Source of the DNA: an uncultured Candidatus Poseidoniales archaeon
Lineage (GTDB): Archaea > Thermoplasmatota > Poseidoniia > Poseidoniales > Poseidoniaceae
Length of the DNA stretch: 64,000 nt
Reading direction: 5' to 3'
NCBI GenBank assembly: GCA_905181715.1
Contig: CAJIYT010000007.1
Span: forward strand, 1-64,000
Below the pieces are notes generated by a model. It was not told the DNA's origin and ran no database searches. It saw only the letters and a list, made by a program, of their open reading frames with translations. The stretch's first letter is position 1. Every line of letters starts with the position of its first letter. Below, piece after piece: positions 48,301 through 56,748 of the stretch. A program made the translations under genes and the position numbers.

Positions 48301-48828
48301 GGCGTTATCGACGATGATGACAAGTGTGCTGAAACTCCTGCTGGGGAAGAAGTCGATGCCGATGGTTGTTCAGATGGACAGATTGCTGTTGATGACGAGC
48401 CCGATGATGGAAGTTCTGACAATGTCACAGGAGGCCCTAATGGAACCATTGATAATGTCGATGATGGAACAAATAATGATGGCACTGATGATGGTAATAA
48501 TGCAGATAGTGGTCCAAGTGACACTTTGCAATCTGGCGCCGAAGAAGGTTTGCTGGGTATGTCATGGGCAATGGTTGGCGTCATTGCCGCAGTAATCGTA
48601 GTCTTGGTTCTCACTTTGCTAATTATGGGCAGATCTGGAAGAGACGACGAGATTTTGATGGATAATGCATTTGGTGCCGCTGCAGGCTATCCAGCCGCAG
48701 GCGGAGTTGATCAGAGTATTACTCCAGAACAACTTGCATATGAGCAGCAACTAATGGCATCGGGATATCCTCCTGAGTATGCTCGTCAATACGCTGATCA
48801 GCACTTCAGGCCTTGGCTAACACAATGA
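45397..48828 (+). CDS. Large secreted, C-terminally anchored protein with pre-peptidase-C-like, CARDB-like and thrombospondin-3-like modules
   Basis: N-terminal signal; repeated 'GCLDSNDENDVYKVSISSGQTLNVTL...GDYYINIS' units; CARDB-like NLEILEMIAPTTVNQGDSTNIDVVVENDG; EDPTQWNDMDSDGMGDN; C-terminal TM (AMVGVIAAVIVVLVLTLLIMG). Confidence 0.85.
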   Translation: MRTMRQVKLFIGLMLLLTVMSPMIDNGIEPFADLVTGDENKQNPFGERVLLDDFRKNIKYAVGSPCTIQNDAGTPGDTGNASTNTAKSIGTNPTTSFMGCADASDIEDWYEFEMDQDYNIEVTMSNYANDYDLYLLVEDNGSYGYVDNSWFDDPVETVTSIGTSIEGVQGTYWIAAVPYNPQGASSSVGDYDLDVWTNFTEGCDDWYSPQNDAGTGQDAPSNWSDSPTNLGTNVTDTYTGCLDSKDTNDVFAFDVPNNHTIEAKLVMDAGVDIDLMLHQPNGSAISASFSSGDINESVSSEGTDEEGMPGDYFVNASHWSGNGNYTLYVWTNWSVPTPNLEILEMIAPTTVNQGDSTNIDVVVENDGTLDLNDSFVVDIYLSVDASETWADHHLGNTTTTGLVMNATTSVSIAATIPTGMVEGEYRIIAIVDDSNEILEKSETDNTYIHDVRMTVGTVTESCSNQDEGGSGADAPNEHTIGSVDLGLDIEQEFRGCLDSNDENDVYKVSISSGQTLNVTLVSPPVQNTDFDLKITWTNGTTIASSILSTTDDFSNLEDTMAEGVAGDYYINISYYEGFGGGNPGGVYRLIIGEPDDGSYVAPFNCDESDDMMLGGDASDSSTNPSLLGTNPAIDDMGCLDTNDAVDVYEFSFSDSKNFEISLIQNELTSFSATLYDGSGTVVNGWETVPTADDGEASFWQSLGKEAHEGADGTYKLMISSGTETGNYSLSVTTTAPILPDLEATAVSCGDSSVAETLTGEFIDYSYNVSNLGGPGSGDWTWELNLVNAEDMTIATTLMSGSLVFTDAEGVIETDAFQVKIPSDTPTGTYLCQLAVDDNDLVIEQSNENNIATGEQFFIQNYEEKWANDIDQDGINTTDMGDGNGPDDCPTAAGNSTKDLVGCGDTDGDGWSNAHEMKVNDYFWEDPTQWNDMDSDGMGDNPDGTNGDQCPTQTGPESNLGCPLDTDSDGVIDDDDKCAETPAGEEVDADGCSDGQIAVDDEPDDGSSDNVTGGPNGTIDNVDDGTNNDGTDDGNNADSGPSDTLQSGAEEGLLGMSWAMVGVIAAVIVVLVLTLLIMGRSGRDDEILMDNAFGAAAGYPAAGGVDQSITPEQLAYEQQLMASGYPPEYARQYADQHFRPWLTQ

Positions 48829-48884
48829 TTCTCCTTTGAGATTCAAACGTATATTTGAAGGACGTCCTCCTTCTGGCCTAACAC

Positions 48885-49367
48885 ATGACTCAAGTCCTGA
48901 TGCAGACAAGTGCCGGCGATATTACGATTGATCTCTTTGATGAGGAAGCCCCAGAAACGGTTGCCAATTTCCTTAAACTTGTGGATTCTGGATATTATAA
49001 TGGACTACATTTTCACAGAGTAATTGATAATTTCATGATTCAGGGCGGTTGCCCTCACTCGAAAGATCCGATGAGCCCACGAGCAGGGACTGGTGGACCT
49101 GGATGGCAGATTCCATGTGAAAAGAGTGCACTAGCAATACCGCATGATGTCCCAGGAATTCTCTCTATGGCGAACTCTGGGCCTGATAGCGGCGGTTCGC
49201 AATTCTTCCTAACTACGGTCGCCACTCCATGGCTAAATGGAAACCATGCAGTCTTTGGCAAGGTTGGTGCTGGTATGGATGTCGTCAAGAATGTCGAAAA
49301 ATGTCAGAAGGGTAGGGGTGACCGCCCGGTTAGCCCACAAAAAATCATCAGTGCTGCACGATTGTGA
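48885..49367 (+). CDS. ppiB: Cyclophilin-type peptidyl-prolyl cis-trans isomerase
   Basis: GLHFHRVIDNFMIQGGCP...GILSMANSGPDSGGSQFFLTTVATPWLNGNHAVFGKV. Confidence 0.95.
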   Translation: MTQVLMQTSAGDITIDLFDEEAPETVANFLKLVDSGYYNGLHFHRVIDNFMIQGGCPHSKDPMSPRAGTGGPGWQIPCEKSALAIPHDVPGILSMANSGPDSGGSQFFLTTVATPWLNGNHAVFGKVGAGMDVVKNVEKCQKGRGDRPVSPQKIISAARL

Positions 49368-49488
49368 TAATCATAACAATTATTCGAGTTTTTGCAATTT
49401 TATTATACTCTTCTAATCGATATGCTGCGGTCGCTATTACACTCCCTGCTTAGGGTTAGTTAATAAGTAATTAATATTTGGCAAATAC

Positions 49489-51087
49489 ATGGCAAAGCAC
49501 CGCGCAGGCGACCGGCGAATAATCAGCATCAGCATACCAGAAAAACTGGCTCTGAAACTAGACAGAAAGGTTGGCAGAGGCCGGGGTGATGGACGCAGTG
49601 CATCTATTACCAAAATGATACAAGACTCATTAGAAGGAAATGCAGAGGTTGCTTCGCCTCAACAAGCTAAGAAACCACGCTCGGCAGAAGCGAGCAAAGG
49701 TGAAATGCGAATTGAGAAAGATACGATGGGCGAATTAGAAGTTCCTGCAGACCGCTATTACGGTTGTCAAACTGCACGCTCGCTGATTAATTTTGATATC
49801 GGCGACGATACTATGCCGCGCGGTATCATTCGCGCCTTTGGTATCCTAAAACAGGCAGCAGCGCAGACTAATAATGACCTCGGCAGGCTTGAAAGTGATA
49901 TCTCCGACCTTGTTGTTTCTGCTACCGAAGAAGTGATTTCTGGTGAACTTGATGGCCATTTCCCTTTACGAATCTGGCAAACAGGGTCCGGTACACAAAC
50001 CAATATGAATTCTAACGAAGTAATAGCCAATCGAGCAATTGAATTGGCCGGAGGAGTTCTTGGTTCGAAAGCCCCGGTTCATCCTAACGATCACGTGAAT
50101 TGCTCGCAGTCCTCTAATGATACCTTTCCAACTGCCATGCATATTGCTGCAGTAGAGGCCATAACCCACCAACTAATACCAAGTTTAACTTCGCTTCATT
50201 CTGCTATCCAAGAGAAAGCAAATGAATGGTCGACTATTGTTAAAATTGGCCGTACTCACTTGATGGACGCCGTACCTTTGACACTAGGACAAGAAGCGGG
50301 CGGCTGGGCTTCACAGCTCGACTCAAGCATTAGCAGAATCGAGGCAACATTGCCCGACCTCCTTGAATTGGCATTAGGCGGCACCGCTGTCGGCACTGGG
50401 CTGAATACCCATCCTGAATTTGCCGAAAGGGTTGCAGCACGAATTGCTGCAAAGACAGATTTACCATTTGTCTCGGCTCCTAATAAATTCGCCCAATTAG
50501 CAGCCCATGATGCCATTGTAGCTGCAAGTGGAGCCATGAACACCCTTGCTGCGAGTTTAATGAAAATCGCAAATGATGTACGCTGGCTAGGAAGCGGACC
50601 CCGTTGTGGGTTTGGTGAATTATCTCTACCAGCGAACGAGCCCGGTTCTTCGATAATGCCAGGTAAGGTAAACCCAACTCAGGCTGAGGCTTTGACGATG
50701 GTCTGTTGTCAGGTAATGGGCAATCATATGGCGGTCACGATTGGTGGGAGCCAGGGTAACTTTGAATTGAATGTTTACAAACCGATGATGATCCATAATC
50801 TATTGCATAGTTGCCGGATTCTAGCAGATTCGTGCCGTGCTTTCAACAGTAAATGCATCAAAGGCTTAGAAGCAAATGAGGACGCTATCGCTAACCACCT
50901 AGAGAATTCGTTAATGCTTGTCACAGCTCTCAACAACCATATTGGCTACGATTCGGCAGCGAAAATAGCAAAAAATGCTCATGAGAAAGGAATTACCCTC
51001 AGAATGTCTGCTCTAGAGTTAGGATTACTTACTGATGAGCAATTCGATTTGTGGGTTCGTCCCGAAGAAATGACTGGACCAAAATAA
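49489..51087 (+). CDS. fumC: Class II fumarate hydratase with N-terminal ribbon-helix-helix-like extension
   Basis: Fumarase: [65 protein letters not shown]. The N-terminal ~72 aa contain [42 protein letters not shown]. Confidence 0.93.
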   Translation: MAKHRAGDRRIISISIPEKLALKLDRKVGRGRGDGRSASITKMIQDSLEGNAEVASPQQAKKPRSAEASKGEMRIEKDTMGELEVPADRYYGCQTARSLINFDIGDDTMPRGIIRAFGILKQAAAQTNNDLGRLESDISDLVVSATEEVISGELDGHFPLRIWQTGSGTQTNMNSNEVIANRAIELAGGVLGSKAPVHPNDHVNCSQSSNDTFPTAMHIAAVEAITHQLIPSLTSLHSAIQEKANEWSTIVKIGRTHLMDAVPLTLGQEAGGWASQLDSSISRIEATLPDLLELALGGTAVGTGLNTHPEFAERVAARIAAKTDLPFVSAPNKFAQLAAHDAIVAASGAMNTLAASLMKIANDVRWLGSGPRCGFGELSLPANEPGSSIMPGKVNPTQAEALTMVCCQVMGNHMAVTIGGSQGNFELNVYKPMMIHNLLHSCRILADSCRAFNSKCIKGLEANEDAIANHLENSLMLVTALNNHIGYDSAAKIAKNAHEKGITLRMSALELGLLTDEQFDLWVRPEEMTGPK

Positions 51088-51236
51088 GAAATAAACCGTT
51101 TTACTCATCTTTGCTAAACATCAAACTAATTATTCACAATTCGTTGTGGTTTTTAGCAGGTGGGCTTTCGCAATCGTCGCTTTTGATTGGTTCTATATCG
51201 TGATTTTTCCACTATTCGACGGGGAATACCGTAACT

Positions 51237-52886
51237 GTGAATTTATCTGACGCTGCTCCGAAAGGTCTATCACCTATGGTGTATAAATTAAACCGTAATC
51301 ATATGAGTACTACGGCCAGAATCGGGGGCGGCGGAGGGTTTTGGGGTGACCAAACTCTTGCACCGTTGGCACTTATCGAGCAAGGTGAACTTGATTATTT
51401 GACTATTGATTATCTCTCTGAAGTTACAATGTCTATCATGCACAAGCAGTTGGTTCGCGATGCTGAGGCGGGCTGGGCGACTGATTTGGCAGACTGGTTA
51501 AAGGCAGGAGGTATTGGTATGCTCCATTCGATGAATGTGAAATTAGTCACCAATGCAGGCGGGGCAAACCCACGTGCTTGTGCCTCGATGGTGCTTAGCG
51601 CAGCTGCCGAAATCGGCTGGAATGATTGTGTAGTAGCCCTCGTTATTGGCGATGATATCAGTAGTCGTCTCAGCGGAGTTGGTGCAACTGGGGCTGAACT
51701 TGAACATATGTTCGATGCTAGCAAAGGCTCGCTTTTGGATCATACCGAAAGGGTTGTTTCTGCAAATGCTTATCTCGGCGCTGGGCCAATTGCTAGAGCC
51801 TTGGAAAGAGGGGCGGATATCGTCATCACCGGCAGGGTTGCTGATGCTTCACTAATCGTAGGCTGTATGCTTCACCATCAAGGATGGGCAAAAAATGCAG
51901 AATCTCAAAATCTACCTCTCTGCGGACCAATCTCTAAATGGCATAATGACGAAAATACGCTCGACATTATCGCTGGTTGGACCATTGCTGGCCACTTAAT
52001 CGAATGTGGGGCACAGGTAACTGGAGGGAATTCCAGTGATTGGTTAGAAATCGATAATCTAGCCACGATCGGATATCCAATTGCTGAGATTGGAGCGGAT
52101 GGTCACTGTATTATCACCAAACCGTTGTTATCAGGGGGTGCGGTTACCCCGCGAATTGTCTCTGAACAACTGCTTTATGAGATTGGAGATCCAAGTTCGT
52201 ATATAACTCCAGATTGCACGATTGATCTAAGAAGCATAACACTCGAGCAAATTACTCCGGATCGTGTTTTAGTTCAAGGAGCGATTGGGATCAAACCCCC
52301 TGAAACACTCAAAGTTAGTGCAACCCATAGAGATGGTTGGATGGCTGCAGCTGAATTGGCTGTGCCTGGCCCAAAGCCACGTATGAAGGCTGAGCGTCTT
52401 AATCAGGTACTGAAAGAGAGATTAGAACACTGCAAGGGATTGAATATCCATTGTGAGTTTTTAGGCGATGGTGCGCTACTCCCCCCAAATTTGCGTATTG
52501 ATTCATCCCCTCCTTCGGAAATAATAGTGCGCTGGGTTGCTACTTCCCATGACAAAATGGAGTTAGCAGAATTTGCCAGATCTATTGCACCCCTAGTTTT
52601 AACCGGCCCCGCAGGGGTTTGTGGCTATGGGGCAAGAGCTAGACCGAGAGAGTTATTGCGCTTCTTCCCAACTAGTATCGGTAGAGTACTGATTGAACCA
52701 CAGGTTCATGTGCGTATGTTACATAGTTGGCGCCATGAATTAGAATTACGTATGCCGTGGCTAGAAGAACACATCTTTGATCGTTTAGAGGATATGGTCG
52801 CTACACAAGGCGTAAAATCTCGTTTGGCTGGAAGAGTACTAAAACGGCTAGAAAGGGTGAAGGAGGGAGAGACTATCCATGACTAA
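51237..52886 (+). CDS. AtuA/DUF1446 family protein
   Basis: ARIGGGGGFWGDQTLAPLALIEQGELDYLTIDYLSEVTMSIM, ERGADIVITGRVADASLIVG. True start may be ATG 51303 (MSTTARIGGG). Confidence 0.85.
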   Translation: MNLSDAAPKGLSPMVYKLNRNHMSTTARIGGGGGFWGDQTLAPLALIEQGELDYLTIDYLSEVTMSIMHKQLVRDAEAGWATDLADWLKAGGIGMLHSMNVKLVTNAGGANPRACASMVLSAAAEIGWNDCVVALVIGDDISSRLSGVGATGAELEHMFDASKGSLLDHTERVVSANAYLGAGPIARALERGADIVITGRVADASLIVGCMLHHQGWAKNAESQNLPLCGPISKWHNDENTLDIIAGWTIAGHLIECGAQVTGGNSSDWLEIDNLATIGYPIAEIGADGHCIITKPLLSGGAVTPRIVSEQLLYEIGDPSSYITPDCTIDLRSITLEQITPDRVLVQGAIGIKPPETLKVSATHRDGWMAAAELAVPGPKPRMKAERLNQVLKERLEHCKGLNIHCEFLGDGALLPPNLRIDSSPPSEIIVRWVATSHDKMELAEFARSIAPLVLTGPAGVCGYGARARPRELLRFFPTSIGRVLIEPQVHVRMLHSWRHELELRMPWLEEHIFDRLEDMVATQGVKSRLAGRVLKRLERVKEGETIHD

Positions 52887-53244
52887 AACTACTGTAAGAC
52901 TAGGTGATATTGCTCATGGCCGCTCTGGTGACAAAGGAGATATGGTCAATATAGCCCTGATATGTCACGAAAAGGAATGGCTGCCTCTACTTGAATCGGC
53001 GATCACTCCGAAATTACTATCCAAATGGTTCAATGGCTGGAGTGAGGGGCCTTTTGAGGTTTTTTCAGTTCCCGGAATAGGTGCGATTAATTGCCTGATT
53101 CACAGAGTTCTCCAAGGCGGAGGAACTGTCTCGAAAAGACTTGATTCCCAAGGGAAGGCTCTAGGACAGGCTGTACTAGATGTGCAGATTGCTATCGATA
53201 GCAAGATTGCTAAGCGCGTTGGCTTTATCGCTGAACGGTTTTGA
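52879..53244 (+). CDS. AtuA-like C-terminal (ferredoxin-fold) domain as a separate protein
   Basis: VRLGDIAHGRSGDKGDMVNIALICHEKEWLPLLESAIT; 8-nt overlap with the AtuA gene. Confidence 0.82.
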   Translation: MTKTTVRLGDIAHGRSGDKGDMVNIALICHEKEWLPLLESAITPKLLSKWFNGWSEGPFEVFSVPGIGAINCLIHRVLQGGGTVSKRLDSQGKALGQAVLDVQIAIDSKIAKRVGFIAERF

Positions 53245-53312
53245 GAGGTTTCTAATTGCCGGGTGGTGCAATGGAAGCGTAGTTCTAAATAGAATCGATA
53301 AATACGAAAATT

Positions 53313-54074
53313 ATGAACACTATTAGCAAGTTTGTAATTGCCGGTGGAATCCTATTGTTGATATTTGGTTCTATATTTGGCTTTAGTGGTATTGCCGAAC
53401 TTGATGAACAGGGTAAAAAGGTCTCTGATTATATTTCTGATGCTGATACTGAGATTACCAAGCAGTATACCGATGCAGATGGTATGGGCTCGTCTGGATG
53501 GCTGATCATGATTGAAGGAGAATATCTTGATGAAAACGATGATAATAGGACTGATGCCTGTAGCGATATGACCTTTTCCATTACAGACGAATTTGGAAAT
53601 AATGTTACTGAAAAGAGTGGGCAATTTGAATGCTATATGGGTGAGGAGTGGAGTGATGAATTGCTTGACCCTGTTGAAGATGACGGATGGATTGTTGTTG
53701 CTTATGTTTGTGATACAATTAGTGAAGAGTTTGAATTTGGTTGTAGCGAGGGAGTATCATATACAATTACCAGTAATAAAAGTATGAAGCTATATGATTC
53801 TGATAAAATGAATCAAGTAATAGGAGAAATAATTCTTGCTAAAGTCATTCCAGCAGGTGGTGCTGGTTTTCTTGGATGTTGTCTCTTAATCATAGGTGGA
53901 ATTATGGCATTAACAATGGGTAAAAAAAGTGAACCTGTAGTGATGTATCAACAAGGCGCTGTTGCAATGAATCCGAATAATACACATATGTCACAACCGG
54001 TGTTGCAACAGCAACACGAGAGTTACGAAACTCCTGCTCAAACCGGATTAACGCCCCCTTCTGGCGGACTGTGA
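53313..54074 (+). CDS. Hypothetical membrane protein (two TM segments, extracytoplasmic loop)
   Basis: FVIAGGILLLIFGSIFGFSG and ILAKVIPAGGAGFLGCCLLIIGGIMAL; Gln/Pro-rich tail. Confidence 0.65.
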   Translation: MNTISKFVIAGGILLLIFGSIFGFSGIAELDEQGKKVSDYISDADTEITKQYTDADGMGSSGWLIMIEGEYLDENDDNRTDACSDMTFSITDEFGNNVTEKSGQFECYMGEEWSDELLDPVEDDGWIVVAYVCDTISEEFEFGCSEGVSYTITSNKSMKLYDSDKMNQVIGEIILAKVIPAGGAGFLGCCLLIIGGIMALTMGKKSEPVVMYQQGAVAMNPNNTHMSQPVLQQQHESYETPAQTGLTPPSGGL

Positions 54075-54140
54075 GGCAAAGTAATCGCTGTTCCTTCATT
54101 TGATTAACCCATTTACTACAGCAAATCGGTTTCCTGTAGT

Positions 54141-55190
54141 TCAAAAGATACGTGTTCCCGGCTGATTATTATGCACCTGGAAATCTGCAGCGGTATAACC
54201 TCCTCCGCCAACAAAGAACCTGATATTGCCATCTAATCCGTTCGCAAAGAGATGTTCTGGCCCACAATTAATATCTCCACCTATATTTTGATCGAGGCTT
54301 AACTCGTAAATTATTCCGGGTTCATATGTTGTGATTTCTCCAACTGCGCCAATGCTCCGGTAGAATCTGTTGATTGGTACTACTTCGGCTGGTATTCCTG
54401 GACCAGCCCATGTTAAAATCAAGCCATTATCGCCCTGATTCTCAAAATATTCGACTTGGAAGGAGTGAAATCCTGCTGTGAGAGAAAGCGCTCCGCTTGA
54501 TGCTGTTGTCATTGAGTGAACTCCTCCATGAGAGATTATTGTCTCGCCGTCGAGATACATGAAGCTTCCATCGTCCGATTCCAATCTAAACGTATACACT
54601 CCATCGGTTGGGACCTCAATATAACCTGTATAGACAGATGCATATTGCTCACTATATGGGATACCTGGCCATGACCCACCTGTGTTTGCGAAATTAATAG
54701 TATCTGGATTATTAATGAAACCAGGGGCTATCAGAGATACTGTCGGCATTGATGTAAAAGGTTCATCAAAAGCATAATATCGGGCAACGATTCCATTTTG
54801 TTGGCTCTCATTAGCAAAGGCATGAGGCGTGGTAGAGTCAAAACTAGAACCGGTGAAGTCGCCTCCATAGTTATGGAAAATATTGTTTTCATCTGTGCAT
54901 TGTAATACCCAATATAATTCATCAGCAGAATGCGGTTCACTGCCGGGAGCAAGTTGGAAAACAATGCCGTAATTATCAAAACCATCACGAACGTACATTT
55001 CGTTGATGATTATCTTATCCGCTGTTGAGCGTAGTGCTTGAAGGCCTGTATCTTGTGGTTGTTGCGCGAGTTTCTCAGCAATTAGAACAAGCGTTGCGAG
55101 CATCATTGAAGAAAGAAGAATCATTGCAATAAAGACAATTAGGGCTCCTACCCCCATGCTACCTTCTGTATCCATGATTCTTCTTCGCAT
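54141..55190 (-). CDS. Archaellin/type IV pilin-like protein with PA14-like domain
   Basis: N-terminal SMGVGALIVFIAMILLSSMMLATLVLIAEKLAQQ; PA14-like YTGYIEVPTDGVYTFRLESDDGSFMYLDGETIISHGG...LTAGFHSFQVEYFENQGDNGLILTWAGPG. Confidence 0.8.
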   Translation of the reverse strand: MRRRIMDTEGSMGVGALIVFIAMILLSSMMLATLVLIAEKLAQQPQDTGLQALRSTADKIIINEMYVRDGFDNYGIVFQLAPGSEPHSADELYWVLQCTDENNIFHNYGGDFTGSSFDSTTPHAFANESQQNGIVARYYAFDEPFTSMPTVSLIAPGFINNPDTINFANTGGSWPGIPYSEQYASVYTGYIEVPTDGVYTFRLESDDGSFMYLDGETIISHGGVHSMTTASSGALSLTAGFHSFQVEYFENQGDNGLILTWAGPGIPAEVVPINRFYRSIGAVGEITTYEPGIIYELSLDQNIGGDINCGPEHLFANGLDGNIRFFVGGGGYTAADFQVHNNQPGTRIF

Positions 55191-55199
55191 ACTCTCGCC

Positions 55200-56132
55200 T
55201 CAAATCAGTTGAGTTCCCTCATTGATATTTTGCTTATATCTCAAATCCCAAGAAGAAGCACTCCCCCCTCCTTCTAACGCGAAAATCAGGGTGTGTGTTT
55301 CCCCTTTATTTGGTGGGCATCCCCCCTCGTCTGTAGCGGGGTTATCGTCGTGAAATAATGTGATTGCAATCATGTAAGTCCCCCCGGGGGTAAGACTGTC
55401 TATCGCATCGACATCACCTCCGGCGCCACTTGCAGTTGTAGCTGCTTCTAAATTTCCATAATTACTCCATCGATCATTAGTAGGGGTTTTTTCGTTCGGA
55501 CAGAATACCGCCCAGAGCATCTTTTCATCTTCAATCACAGGAGAACCTGGTGCCATTTCAAAGGCGATTAGTATTACCGTAGAATCAATTTCTCCGCTAC
55601 TTTCAGAAACCGATGTAATAGTAGCGTCGATGATGATCACTTTTCCATAGAGTATGGCTTTCGTATCTGCTGAATCGTTTTCAGATTCCCGTAATAATGT
55701 CGACATTGTGCTAATTATCAGTGCAGAAATAACCGATGCAATAAGAACCATTGCGATGAAGATTATCAGCGCACTTATGGCTACTGACGCAAGGTCGTCT
55801 TCCAACTCTCGCTCACGCATGGTTCTCAATTGAACTCCTTGTATCATATGTTTTGGTAATAATGCATAGATATCGGCTTTGTTAATGGGCCCGAAATTGT
55901 GGCCGTCTTCGCTGGCTAATGGATCTGGATTATCTCCCTCAAGATGAATTCGCTCGTTTTTGTCAATAACAGCTATTCGCTTAACGATATTTATGTTGCT
56001 CTTAAGTGGGTGGCTAGCAACAACAATGTCGCCAACTTCAAGACACTGATCATTAAACGATTCAAAAAGTACCTCGTCGCCATCTGCGAATGTCGGCCAC
56101 ATACTCTCTCCGCTAATCACTACGCGGATCAT
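55200..56132 (-). CDS. sodX: Nickel-SOD maturation protease (S26/SodX-like) in one ORF with an archaellin-like protein
   Basis: N-terminal MIRVVISGESMWPTFADGDEVLFESF...VGDIVVASHP...IHLEGDNPDPLASEDGHNFGPINKADIYALL (S26-like, SodX layout). Then RERELEDDLASVAISALIIFIAMVLIASVISALI (archaellin-like). Uninterrupted 310 aa frame. Confidence 0.8.
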   Translation of the reverse strand: MIRVVISGESMWPTFADGDEVLFESFNDQCLEVGDIVVASHPLKSNINIVKRIAVIDKNERIHLEGDNPDPLASEDGHNFGPINKADIYALLPKHMIQGVQLRTMRERELEDDLASVAISALIIFIAMVLIASVISALIISTMSTLLRESENDSADTKAILYGKVIIIDATITSVSESSGEIDSTVILIAFEMAPGSPVIEDEKMLWAVFCPNEKTPTNDRWSNYGNLEAATTASGAGGDVDAIDSLTPGGTYMIAITLFHDDNPATDEGGCPPNKGETHTLIFALEGGGSASSWDLRYKQNINEGTQLI

Positions 56133-56147
56133 GGACAGTCAATCACC

Positions 56148-56666
56148 TCAACTGGCTCTTATCCAAGGGACTTCTCGGCCTTTAACAGCCCAAAACTGAT
56201 TGTGGATTTCTTCTATTGCGTCCATCAATTCCTGTGCATGGACTGCTGATACTTCGACCTTACAAGCACTACAAAGTTTTGCGGCTTGCCAAAAGGTCTG
56301 ATGTAAGTTTGGATTTGCTTCAAGATGCTGCGGTTTGTAGAAATCAGTCCAGAGTACAAGTAGTTCGTCTTTGCACTTTTGGGCTTCCTCTTCCTTTATT
56401 GCAGCATAGCGGCTCATGGTGTTTAGATAAGCGGCCATTGATTCTCCCTCTCCGGTATCCGGGCAAGTAAGACCAAGCATCTTTTTGGTCATCGATTGAA
56501 CTGCTTCGCCAGCGACTCTTGCGCTCGCCGGATCATATACTCCACAAGGACCATCACAATGTGCAAATGCTTCGATTGTCTCAATTTCACCTTCATCGAT
56601 GTTGGCTATCATGAATCTTGCACCTCGGGCCCGCATATCAAGATATGCTTTTGAACAAGAAAGCAT
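56148..56666 (-). CDS. sodN: Nickel-dependent superoxide dismutase precursor
   Basis: Ni-hook HCDGPCGVYDPASARVAGEAV after a removable N-terminal propeptide; LWTDFYKPQHLEANPNLHQTFWQA matches NiSOD; followed by SodX-like gene. Confidence 0.92.
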   Translation of the reverse strand: MLSCSKAYLDMRARGARFMIANIDEGEIETIEAFAHCDGPCGVYDPASARVAGEAVQSMTKKMLGLTCPDTGEGESMAAYLNTMSRYAAIKEEEAQKCKDELLVLWTDFYKPQHLEANPNLHQTFWQAAKLCSACKVEVSAVHAQELMDAIEEIHNQFWAVKGREVPWIRAS

Positions 56667-56748
56667 TACAACAACTATTCTTTTGCTTACTCTCGTAAAT
56701 AGTTAGAACTTTACGCAATTAGTAGGTATGGCACTATAATTTAGACAA

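Noticed and set aside
51088-51236. Noncoding RNA in the fumC-atuA gap
   Set aside because: No convincing tRNA, C/D or H/ACA features visible by eye.
55944-56249. Plus-strand ORF across sodN/sodX
   Set aside because: Antisense to strongly recognised NiSOD and SodX sequences.
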